This document shows, one piece after another, positions 11,430-21,800 of a stretch of DNA of 64,000 nucleotides; the first letter of the stretch is position 1, and each line of letters opens with the position of its first letter. The notes beneath the pieces were generated by a model. The model ran no database searches and was not told the origin of the DNA. It saw nothing but the letters and a program-made list of their open reading frames with translations. The DNA is from Phytophthora colocasiae. Taxonomy: Eukaryota > Oomycota > Peronosporomycetes > Peronosporales > Peronosporaceae. The stretch lies in the NCBI GenBank assembly GCA_018806915.1, contig JAGKQI010000051.1, forward strand, positions 388,067 to 452,066, written 5' to 3'. Both the position numbers and the translations under genes were made by a program.

Positions 11430-12706
11430 ATGTTGGATAGGCTAATAAGCCTAGATTTCGAAGAACTACGGGTGGCTGGCATACAACTGAAGGCAAAATG
11501 CACCGTGACAAACGTTGGGACACAATTTTGACTTAATTTCACTAAGCAATTTGTAGCGGATTACATCACCTTTTTTAAGGGCGACCTGACTGGCATGCTG
11601 TACATTAGATCTAGTAGCTCCTTCAGTGTCACCGATTCCCATGCAGCCATTACCGCAGTAAGCTCGGGTACTGAGCTGTACTAATTTCCGTGATTGTAGA
11701 CCCTCTGAGCCAGAATAGCCCACACATTCTCAATAGGGTTGTGATCGGGGGAGCGAGCTAACCAGTCCAAAAGCTGCACCCCGTTCTCTTTGAAAAATGA
11801 CTTGCTTTCTTACGAGGCATGAATCGAAGCATTGTCCTGCATAAAGACAAAATCGGTGCCGTAGTTGCGGTGAGCAAACGGGAGCAGATGTTCCGAGATA
11901 GTGTAGATGTAGCTCAGCGAGTTCTGGCGGCCCTTCAGCACCACCAACTCTGACTTCCCCTCAACCCCAAATGCCCCCCACACCATCAGAGACCCTCCTC
12001 CGTTTTGGCGATGCATACAGCGATGAGGAGGGTTCCTCAGGTCTCTCCAGTAGTTCTTGTACCCGTCGGAGCCATCTAAGTTGATCTTCTTTTCGTCTGA
12101 AAAGATAATCAACGGCCAGACAGGTTCCTTTCGCGCCGCTGTTGAGAGCCATTCAGCGAACTCAAGACGGGCAGCCATGTGCTCCTTCATAAGCGGTAGT
12201 GTACGGTCCATTTTAGAGTAACAAGGAAGTCTACCCGAGACAGAAGTCTCTGGACCGTACGCAGAGAGCACGGTAGCTTATAGTCAGCCTTCAACTCGGC
12301 CGCAGAGAACTTGCCGGTGGTGGCAGCACGCATGACCTGACGTATTTGTATGTCAGTTAGTGCTGACGGTCGCCTCCCTTCTTCTCGCGCTTCCCCATGG
12401 TCTTGATGGTGTAGCTGACTCCGTTGGGCGAGCGCTGGACGCTCTTGGCAACCGCACGGACGCTACGACCAGCCTCACAGAGGCCCTTCGTGCGGCCGTG
12501 CTCTTCGTCAGTAACGACCGCCCTCGCCCCATACTGAAAGTAGGATAATGAGGTCAGTTCACAAATCTGCCTCTATTAATTGCATAGTGAAATCATGTAA
12601 AAATTGCGTCCCAAAGTTTGTCACGGTGCATTTTGCCGTCAGTTGTATGCCAGCCACCCGTAGTTCTTCGAAATCAAGGCCACCGTCACTAATCGCTTAT
12701 TAGCCT
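11430..12706 (-). mobile_element. Degenerate Tc1/mariner element
   Basis: A decayed transposase gene is bracketed by inverted repeats of roughly 100 bp. The left copy begins at 11431 (GTTGGATAGGCTAATAAGC) and runs through the stretch at 11458-11530; the right copy is its reverse complement at about 12599-12706, with scattered mismatches. The two arms differ by small indels next to the end motif, so exact termini and the TA duplication cannot be fixed by eye. It differs in sequence from the intact Tc1-type element at 46905. Confidence 0.75.
11561..12532 (-). pseudogene. Tc1-type DD34E transposase, broken
   Basis: Translated in pieces it aligns from start (MGRGRS) to end with the intact transposase at 47164-48153: helix-turn-helix region, then FSDEKKINLDG (first D), QDNASIHAS (second D), and SPDHNPIENVWAI (E). 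The spacing between second D and E is 34, the Tc1 type. At least three frame changes occur in the N-terminal half (near 12505, 12365 and 12230). In-frame stops fall just after IHAS (about 11811) and again near 11691. It cannot make an active enzyme. Confidence 0.85.
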
Positions 12707-12732
12707 ATCCAACAGCAGAAACATATCTATAA

Positions 12733-13061
12733 AGGACCTCCTCTCCTCATTCATGGCTTCCAGCCCAAGATCAGTCTCCACCGTTAGTGCGCGTGCTGTT
12801 TCCTGATTTGAACCGTGTAGAAGCAATTTCTGCTGACAGCATTAGCCAACGTCCCCCCACAACACCATCACGCCATACCGGACCGCTAACCCGTGCTTCA
12901 CCAGATCCACCCACTGTTGAGCACGTAAACGGTATTATTCGACAACATACGGCTCCTGTTGATGATAGTACCGTCGGTAGATTGACCGCGGAACACGATA
13001 CAGTTGCCCTAAGCAACACCCTGCTCGACGATACCTTGAACACTTCGACTGGGAGGAGATT
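12733..13061 (+). pseudogene. 5' part of an unknown ORF split by element A
   Basis: An open frame with no recognised domain runs from 12733 and is cut at 13061 by the A LTR. If element A and one copy of the AGATT duplication are removed, the frame continues without a stop at 42452 and ends at 42758, giving 212 codons including the stop. There is no ATG near the beginning, and the Tc1 relic ends about 25 bp upstream, so the true 5' end may have been removed earlier. Composition is Thr/Arg/Asp/Pro-rich. Confidence 0.55.
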
Positions 13062-13472
13062 TGTAACGGGGTTACACGGCGCTGCGCGTCTTGGCTACAG
13101 TTGGTGTGGTACACACCGACGAGCACACGTCACAGATCTGTGTATGACACATCGTGTTTCCCACACGTCACATATGTAGCCACTTGTTGGCAGTTAGCTC
13201 AGAGCCACACATTGCATTTAGACTAGGATTTAGTATGTTAGATACTAAATCCGTTACATTTAGGATTAGGGCAATAAAATCAATAAAAATCAGTTTGCAT
13301 TTTACATAATTAGTGTTAGTTCCTTTATTATAGGGACACTGATTGTGAGAGTCCCGTATTTAGTGGACTACTTGGTTCTTGTATAGAACCGAAGGCTAGT
13401 GCCTTGCAAGCAAGACTCTACGAGTCAACCAAACTTCCTCTGTGCCGTGCACACCTTCGCAGCCCCGCTGCA
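13062..13472 (+). repeat. 5' LTR of element A
   Basis: 411 bp, TGTAAC...CTGCA. Its first 140 bp (U3) are unlike the LTRs of element B, whereas the rest (R-U5, from about 13216) is nearly identical. It contains the hairpin at 13226-13252. Confidence 0.95.
13226..13252 (+). other. Perfect 11-bp hairpin conserved in all LTRs
   Basis: GGATTTAGTAT and its exact complement ATACTAAATCC are separated by a 5-nt loop. The same structure is in all five related LTRs in the window (A, B and D), apart from A's 3' copy, where one nearby base differs. It sits where R would be expected, so it may act in the RNA. Confidence 0.7.
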
Positions 13473-13474
13473 TC

Positions 13475-13486
13475 TGGTAGCACTTG
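13475..13486 (+). promoter_or_regulatory. Candidate primer-binding site of element A
   Basis: TGGTAGCACT starts 2 nt after the LTR end and is conserved in B (14388) and D (63706), while the bases just after it vary. A tRNA ending ...AGTGCTACCA would pair. The tRNA is not identified. Confidence 0.4.
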
Positions 13487-13529
13487 GAGTCAATCCAACT
13501 CCTGAGTTGAAGACTGTTTCTCTGTGAGA

Positions 13530-13964
13530 ATGGAGCCAGAAGCATACGCTCACTTGACTCCGAGTCAGCGGGACACGCTTAACAAGCTTACGTCCTTGCT
13601 GGGCCCCGAGGGTATGGCGCACCTTGCGTCCCAAGGGCCGGAGGCCGTCAACGCGCGCCTTGAGGCATTTGCCTCGTACGAAAACGCTCTCGTTGAGCAC
13701 ATCCAACGGAATGTAAAAGGAGTTAACCCCGCTCCGAGAGCCATGCCCGTCACGCTCAGCGTGAAGACCTTTCACGGGCATGAAGGAGAGAACCTCCTGT
13801 TGTGGACCCGAGAGGTCGAAATGGCCATGGGAGCCGCTATGCTCCAGTTGGAAGGCCAACGCGTGGCGTTCGCCATCTCTAAGCTCGAAGGGCGAGCACG
13901 AGAATGGGCCTTGACGTCTGAGACGTCGGTAGAAATGGCCTTCCCCACTTGAGGTGAGCTTAAG
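13530..13964 (+). pseudogene. Element A gag, N-terminal part
   Basis: Starts [17 protein letters not shown] and is nearly identical to B's gag for 140 codons. A TGG-to-TGA change at 13950-13952 puts a stop where B has Trp. The gene is then cut at 13964 by B, resuming at 35444. The region holds a capsid-like helical segment ([16 protein letters not shown]...). The remainder of the gene is intact in frame on the other side. Confidence 0.85.
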
Positions 13965-14385
13965 TGTAACGGGGATGTTACACGAATGTTTCTCGTTGGT
14001 GTGTGACACACGTGGATACATTTATGTGGGTACATAATAGTGTGTGACACTCATGATACATTTATGTGGGTACATAATGGTGTGGCACACACGAGTAGAT
14101 ACGTAGATGGCCTCAGAGCCTCACGTTGCATTTTGATTAGGATTTAGTATGTTAGATACTAAATCCGTTACATTTAGGATTAGGACAATAAAGTCAATAA
14201 AAATCAGTTTGCATTTTACATAGTTAGTGTTAGTCCTTTGTTATAGGGACACTGACTCTGTGAGTCCCGTATTTAGTGGACTACTTAGTTCTTGTATAGA
14301 ACCGAAGGCTAGTGCCTTGCAAGCAGGACTCTACGAGTCAACTAAACTTCCTCTGTGCCGTGCACACCTACGCAGCCCCGCTGCA
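13965..14385 (+). repeat. 5' LTR of element B
   Basis: 421 bp. U3 differs from A's and contains two tandem copies of a TACATTTATGTGGGTACATAA motif at about 14017-14037 and 14058-14078. R-U5 is shared with A. Confidence 0.95.
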
Positions 14386-14442
14386 TCTGGTAGCACTAGT
14401 AGTCAATCCAACTCCTGAGTTGAAGACTGTTTCTCTGTGAGA

Positions 14443-15044
14443 ATGGAGCCAGAAGCATACGCTCACTTGACTCCTAGTCAGCGGGACACGCTTAACAAGC
14501 TTACGTCCTTGCTGGGCCCCGAAGGTATGGCGCACCTTGCGTCCCAAGGGCCGGAGGCCGTCAACGCGCGCCTTGAGGCATTTGCCTCGTACGAAAACGC
14601 TCTCGTTGAGCACATCCAACGGAATGTAAAAGGAGTTAACCCCGCTCCGAGAGCCATGCCCGTCACGCTCAGCGTGAAGACCTTTCACGGGCATGAAGGA
14701 GAGAACCTCCTGTTGTGGACCCGAGAGGTCGAAATGGCCATGGGAGCCGCTATGCTCCAGTTGGAAGGCCAACGCGTGGCGTTCGCCATCTCTAAGCTCG
14801 AAGGGCGAGCACGAGAATGGGCCTTGACGTCTGGGACGTCGGTAGAAATGGCCTTCCCCACTTGGGGTGAGCTTAAGGTCAAGCTTACGCAAGTGTTCGC
14901 TCCGCCTAACCAGGCGTATCGCGTGCGGTCACGCTTCCTTGCTTGCCGACAGGGCAAGAAGGACCTGGTGGACTATGTCCAAGAGCTGCGCACGCTCATT
15001 GCCGGCATGGCTGCCGACCCTCTACCTGAGGTGGTCACCGTGAC
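14443..15044 (+). pseudogene. Element B gag, N-terminal part
   Basis: ATG at 14443 and about 200 codons of intact gag ([17 protein letters not shown]... to the retrotransposon-gag region around [20 protein letters not shown]). It is cut within the codons for VVTVT by element C at 15045. The C-terminal part, with the zinc knuckle, lies at 28927-29300. Confidence 0.9.
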
Positions 15045-16392
15045 TGTGGTGAAGCGGACAAAAAAATTTTCCCGGAGAGGCGATGTCAGCCACGAACCCG
15101 AATAGAGTCGGAGCGAGCGACAGGGGGGACCTGTGATCGCCAGATCTGGGTCGAATCAGATGAAGGTACGATGGGTCCCGCCGGGAACAGGCAACGGAGA
15201 CACCGGCGAAGAAGCAAGTGGAGCGGTGTTCGTGGGTGATCCGAATCCTGCCGTGGTGTTCGTGGGTGATCCGAATCCTGCCGGAGGAAGAATGGGGAAA
15301 TCAAGGATGTTCTCGCGCGATCAACGATGACGGGTCCCCAAGCGAGCATGATCAGCTTACCCTGGCGCCCCGAAGCCTCTAACAGCACGATCCAACTTCC
15401 CCGAGCGGCGACGAAGCGAGATCACGCAAGATCGCGCAATGATCCTCTCCCGTATAAGTACGAGATCAGCTCCGGATCAAGGTCAACCCCAGGCGCGGCG
15501 CAGACTCTTCTTGTGGCCTGATCCGGATTCTATGAAGGATCACCAAGCGGGATCAGGCAGTGATCAAGTCCCGATTAAGTACGAGATCAAGCTTCGGTTA
15601 AGTGCGAGATCAAGCTTCGGTTAAGTACGAGATCAAGCTTCGGTTAAGTACGGAATCGGCCCAAGATCAGGGTTAGGGGAACTAAGCTAGGGATCAGCTA
15701 TGTAGCCAGTGTCATGTGATCGTAGGATAGTAAATCAGGATGGGATTAGTAGGCATAGGAATAACCATAAACAGACTCGAATTTGCCCTGAACCACTCAA
15801 GTGTCTTCGCTACGCCTGGAACCGGGAACTACATTGGCCCTACAAGCGTCAGGAAGGTAAGGATACGTGACCTAGTATAGCGGTTAAGTCTGGATAATAT
15901 ATTGGCCAGCTTTGCCCTATCTAGTGAACTATCCTTTAAGTGTATACATCGGATCGGAAGGAATTGGTTGTTTAGCCTAAGGATCCAGTCGAATCTCGCC
16001 CCCTCAAGACCCCCGCTATCGGAAGCGGAAAACAACGAAAGGAAGGGACTGAATCCCGAATATTGGACTATTGGAAGACCTGGATCAAGAACCAGGCACC
16101 CGGATCAAGGCTCGAGAACTCGCCTACGACCGGGATCAAAGTACGAGGTGGAGTGAAGAACTTCCACGCCGCCTCAAACCCCTGCGTCACTCAAGACCTT
16201 CTTCTCGTCCCAAGACATCTTCAGAAGTTACCTGGAAGAGCGTAACCCGCCTGCCGACGGGTACACAAGGTGAACACTACACGCAACAAGATCACGGATC
16301 ATCGGGGGACCCCCTCCGTTAGTCGGTGTCTGGGCGCAAGTGGCGATCGCGATCGGCCTCAACCAGATTTTGGCCAGATCCGCTCCACCACA
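15045..16392 (+). repeat. 5' LTR of element C
   Basis: 1348 bp, TGTGGTG...CACCACA. Contains a short tandem array of a 23-bp unit (core GAGATCAAGCTTCGGTTAAG) at about 15575-15650 and a direct repeat GTTCGTGGGTGATCCGAATC at 15228 and 15258. Confidence 0.95.
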
Positions 16393-18590
16393 ATGGTGCG
16401 CGTGCCCGGATCTTCTGGTGACTTCGGATATCACCGTGAGTCCCAAGAAGATGTCAAGATTAAAGAAGAACAAGGGGAAGAAGTGCCTACGAAGGTTGGA
16501 TCAACGGAGGCACTGCTTAAAACGGAAAGATCCACAGATCAGCAGAGTTCTGGGAGGATCTCTACTGACAGACACGAGGCAGACCTGGATCGCAATCCAG
16601 ATCTCGAAGAAAAACCTCGAATTCCTCCCAAGGCCCCGTCGAGGGCCATTGCGGATCTCGATGAGAATCGAGATCCGCACACGAGCGATAAGGAATCAGC
16701 AAAGCTGAAACCTAATCTGCTCACCAAGACCACTGGTGCCTCAAGATCGACCAAGAAAAGAAGATCAAGAGCACCCGGACGAAATTGAAGGCTCCAGACT
16801 CAGAGCCAGAGGATGTGATCAACCCAGGATCAACGATCACCAGGACGCGATCGAACAGGCCTACTACAGGAAGAGGCTAAGCGAGACCTTGCTTAATGAT
16901 CCTGTTCTTACGATCATACAAGTCCGCCAGATCGGTAACCTCACCGGCCCAGTGTCGAAGCCCCGGACTAGCTCTGACCGCCTGAACGCGGTGAAGATCC
17001 TACTTGATCTGCTCCAAGAAGCTGGTTTGGTGGCTGGAGAGTTCGACCCAAACTCTCTATTTGACTTGGAACTGCAAGCGATTCAATCAGCGACCCATGA
17101 TCTATTCGACTCCCTCAAGATCTTGGTCGGCGAGCGCCTACTGACGCCCGACCCAGGCTATCAGACTGGGTCGTCATGCTACGCGTCAGCGACCTCGGAA
17201 CCAGACTCAGATAGCCCGAGAGGGTTGCAACGCATGTCGTTAGGGCCCTCCGGCGCCAAGTTCCTGAAATCGCGTGTGAAGAAACAGGATACGCGATCGG
17301 TGGCCACAAAGCTGGAGGTCAAGATGCCCGATCAGCAAGAAAATCGCCGGATCCGGACGGACCAGACCGCGCCGACGACTAATTCCACTGGATCGAGCAA
17401 CAAGTTGGACGATTACTTTCAAATGGCGATGGATCGTTTCTTGAAAGAACGGAATCTCGCGACACCCCGATCGCCGATCAAAGGGGAGTTGGATGTTGAA
17501 ATGGAGTCCGTCACGGCCTCGGATCCGGATGCATGGGAATACGATCCGGACGATATGGGCATACCAAGTTCTGGTGGACAGATGTCGAGCCGAGCAGTGA
17601 TCGCATCCTCGGCAATCGGTCAAGGAGGATCGTCGATGATCCAGCGGGTCCGGATCTCAGCGATCTCGGATCTGAAAGATTTTGCGGGTAAAGATCTGGA
17701 CGAAGATCGCGCTCGGGCCTGGATCAGTAAAGTCAAGTCAGCATTTCAGCGCGATCAGGCTACGGAAGAAGAGAAATGCCTCACATTTGCAGATCTGATG
17801 GTGGGACCGGCAAAGAACTGGTACAGGCAGCTCAGTCGAACGACGAAAACCAAGTGGGCAGATCTGTTGGACAGTTTCCAGACCCAGTATTGTGGGTTGG
17901 GTATGTCGGTCGCGTGGCAATACTATCACGCTCGCAAACGATCGGAAGAGACTCCTCTCGATTATCTCTACCGGCTCAACGTGGCGGCTTTACGTGCTAG
18001 ACTGAAGATCAAGGATGGGAGCCCTAAGGCCCGCCGGGAACATGTAGATCACTATATCGAGACATTGGGAGATCCGGAGTTAGCTGATCGGCTGACCCTA
18101 CTCCGGCTGAATGACGTCGATGAACTTGAGGAAGTACTTCGTGCCCGGGAACGGGCGAAAAGCGAACAGCGTAAATCTGCGTTCGGATCGAAGTACAGAC
18201 AAAGGCACCGGCCAGTGCCCCGGCAGCACCCACCCGGGCGGTGGTACGGGCGATCAAACCAGGATCGAGCTCGGAATCGGAGGAAATATCCGGATCGGAC
18301 GGGTCCGATTCTGAAGGCGATCTCCGGAGAATATATCTTGCTGCGTCGGAAGACAAGCAGATCGGCACTGGGGCGTCCCCACCAACAGGATCAGTCGCGA
18401 TCGCAGGTGAACACGCAAGATCGAGGCCGGATCGCGGATCGCAGGGTACGTCGGACCACGATCGAGGTCGCTGTTCACACTGTGGATCGCGGAAGCATAC
18501 GGATCTGGACTGCTGGAGACGTCTAACCTGCGAAAAGTGCGGGAAGAGAGGTCACCCAACAGATCGCTGTCTGGCCAGCCGCCACCTGCC
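16393..18590 (+). pseudogene. Element C gag with two CCHC zinc knuckles
   Basis: Gag read in pieces. The first frame runs from ATG 16393 to about 16780, a second from about 16736 to 18230, then a return to the first frame. The middle part has the retrotransposon-gag capsid pattern (ARAWISKVKSAFQ... LTFADLMVGPAKNWYRQL... LDYLYRLNVAALRAR). Two consecutive knuckles, CSHCGSRKHTDLDC and CEKCGKRGHPTDRC, follow at about 18477-18585. At least two frameshifts separate start and knuckles; I did not see a slippery signal that would make them programmed. The length, over 700 codons, is large for a Gypsy gag. Confidence 0.8.
16394..16411 (+). promoter_or_regulatory. Primer-binding site of element C
   Basis: TGGTGCGCGTGCCCGGAT begins 1 nt after the LTR. 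Its complement has exactly the 3' architecture of a tRNA: two T-loop bases, a 5-nt T-stem strand CCGGG, a 7-nt acceptor strand CACGCGC, a discriminator A, and CCA. The tRNA is not identified. The site overlaps a possible gag start, ATG at 16393. Confidence 0.8.
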
Positions 18591-18809
18591 GTGGTTGTGG
18601 GAGATCCATGAAGCTGGAGAATGCCCCATGGAAGAATTCTACAACCAGATCCGCAAGTGGTACGACCCGACCCGACATGCCGGATTGTTCCCGAGAAGGT
18701 GGAAAGATGTTAAACTAGGACGCTCGCCGGTTTGGAAACCGGTACGAGCCGAGCGTTCTGAGTACTGCATCTATGCATATGTGAACAAGAAATCGAGAGA
18801 TCAAGATAG

Positions 18810-21800
18810 GAGAATTCGGATCTGCGCGGTAATACATGTAAGTTGCATTCGTATACTGCTAAGATCGCGAGTCTTCCCCGGATCGATGAGTTCTCGCGAT
18901 CTGGTGCGGAAGTGGCTTTGGATCTCAAGGAAGGAGAATCCAGGGGGTATTGGAAATACCACGCACCAGGAAAATGGTTCCGCCAAGCCAAGATCTCAGG
19001 CAAGATCAATCAGGAAAGAGCGATCTTGCTCCTGGACACTGGCGCCGAGGTATCCATCTTGGATACCACCTTTGCTCGTAAGGTTGGGTGCCACTTTGAC
19101 ACTAGTCAGAGACAGGAGTGTGTTGGGATCGGCGATAATGTGTACACCACCGAGGGAAGAACGAGGATCAAGATCACACTTGCGGGATACTTGGTCTACT
19201 TTTTCGATATTTGGATCGGAGATCTATCCGGACAAGATGCGATCCTGGGTATGGATTTCATGATCCCGGCTGGGGTCCGGATGGATCTGGCAGAGGGATC
19301 GATGTGCTTACCTAATGAAGTGGGGATACCACTTAGTGGTCGCAAAAGATTATACGGGGAGAAGGTGAGATCAGTGAAATTGGAGGAAGATCTACATATC
19401 CCAGTTGGGGGATCTGAAGAGACCGCATCGAGAGTGAAATTATCGGCGACGGAGAAATTATGGGTGACCAGAGGCGACCGATGGGTACCCACCGTGGTAA
19501 ATGGACCCGGCCGAACTCGGTACTTAGTGATCACGAATTTGAGCGAGAAGATTTTACGACTGGATCACAGATTACATGTCGGGATGGTACTTGATCAAGA
19601 AAAAGTTCCTCGCTACCCCGGGTTTGTGTCGGTCGGGTCCCGGCGTTACATGGAGTGGCAGAATCTAGCTCTAGAAGCGACAGTGGACGCAAGACCGGAA
19701 CCTCAGGAAACCGTAGAGATCCCCTTACCGTCGGTCGAACGGCCGACCTACGTTACGCCGCGATCTATACTCCGTCGAGGTGGGGCAATCAAGACCGATC
19801 CTGATCCTGCACCAATATCGACATTGGAACCGCGATCACCGACCGATACGGCCGAAGTCAAGGTCGCATTCATCGATCCCCAACCGGATCCCATGGATAC
19901 CCCACCGATCACGATCAGTTCCGACAAGACCCCGAGTGGCGAAGCTGGGGGCGGTGAGACTGAGACGAATGAGAGCTTGCCAGATCAGGCCCCAGGTCGG
20001 ACAGATCGGACATGTGAAAAGGAAATCGAGGTAAAAACAGAAAAACCAGATTTTCAAATCGAGATCCAGCATGTATCCGACGCCGATGCCGTCCCCATGG
20101 TTAAAGACACCCCGATCTTGACAGCCAAGGACGACAGGCTGCGCGATCAATCAACGGATCAACCCGATCCGACATCTCCGGAAAGAATCGAGAACGCCGA
20201 TCAGACCCACTTACACGAAAGTGGCGATTTTTCGGCCGAAGATCTAGCCGATAATCTCGCAGTAGTACCAGAAATCCAGATCTCCACCACTGAAGAAGTC
20301 AAGATCGAAGATCTGCAAGTAGGAAATCCGGGATCGGCTACCCCGGGGGAGATCGAGAAACTTCGACAGATTATTTGGAAGAAGCGACACCTCCTGATCG
20401 GAAAGGGAAACGCACTTCCTCCAGCGGCCAAGGGTGTTATATGCGATATCGACGTGGGTGATGCAAAGCCGATCGCACAACGAGTCCGAAAGGTGGCGCC
20501 ACAGTTTCGCGAGAAAGTATCGGATCTTATCAAAGGACTCCTAGCTGCCAAGATCATTCGGCCATCGACATCGCCATGGGCATCTCCGATCGTGGTGATC
20601 ATCAAGAAGAACGGTGTAGACATCCGACTATGTATCGATTATCGGCTGGTGAACGGTCTCACGAGGCTGATGATCTACCCAATGCCTCTGATCAATGACC
20701 TGTTAGAAGATCTTGACAAGGTTCTGTGGTACTGCTCATTAGACATGGCGAGTGGATTCTGGGTCGTATCAATGACCGATCGAGCTCGCGCGATCTAAGC
20801 TTTCATCACCCCGTTCGGCCTCTTCGAGTGGAATCGCATGCCGTTCGGGCTGAAGAACGCCCCTCAGATCTATCAACGTCTTGTGGACAACGCCCTATAT
20901 GGATTTTTGAAGATCTCCCAGTCAGGGAATACGGAAGACTCCGCAGATGTGTTTGAATCAGGGATCCCGGAAGATCCTGGTCGCCCGTCGGTTCTAGGAC
21001 GGAGATCATACATCGACGATATCTTGATCACGGCTGGATCATGGGATCAAATGTGCGATCGGGTGGAAGACCTATTGGAGGCCTGTGATAAATGGAATCT
21101 CTCGATCAGTGTGGCGAAGAGCTTCTGGGGCATGGATAAGGTGGGATATCTCGGACACAAAGTGTCGATCGACGGATTGGAGGCAAACCCGAAAGACCTG
21201 AAGTCTCTGACGGATCTGCCATTCCCTGGGTCGCTCCGATCCATGCAATCGTTCCTGGGAAGTTTGAATTACTATAGTCGGTTCATCGAGGATTACGCGA
21301 TCTATGCATCGGTCCTATATGAACTACGTGAAGTGGAGTTCGCAGAACTGAAGAAGCGACCAGATCTTCGAAAGATCATGGATAGTACGGACCCGATCAA
21401 TCGATATCCCGTTGCGCTTAAGTCGAATCAGGATGGATCACCCGACACCTTGACTCAAGGGAATAGTACGCCGGATCTTAACTTGGGGGCGACGCCTCCC
21501 CCCTGTTCAAGCAAGGTCGGAGCCAATCTGGCCCAAAGAGCTGGCGACGAAAGGTGGGGTAGAGCACACAGGGCGTTTACAGCCTTGAAAACCAAGATCG
21601 CGTCGACCCCGATCCTCCGTCACTTCGACATGACAAAGTTACCCGTGGTGATCGTGTATGCCAGTGACTGGGCGATCTCCGCCGCATTAATGCAGGAACA
21701 CGACCAGATCTACCACCCGGTCGCATTTGCCAGTCGAACCTTGAAGACGAACGAGTTAAACTATAATGTTGCCGAAAGGAGGTGTTGGCACTCCTCCGGA

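Noticed and set aside
18241..18526. A programmed frameshift in gag of element C
   Set aside because: Overlapping frames exist, but no slippery heptamer with a following hairpin could be found, and other nearby frame breaks look like ordinary mutations.
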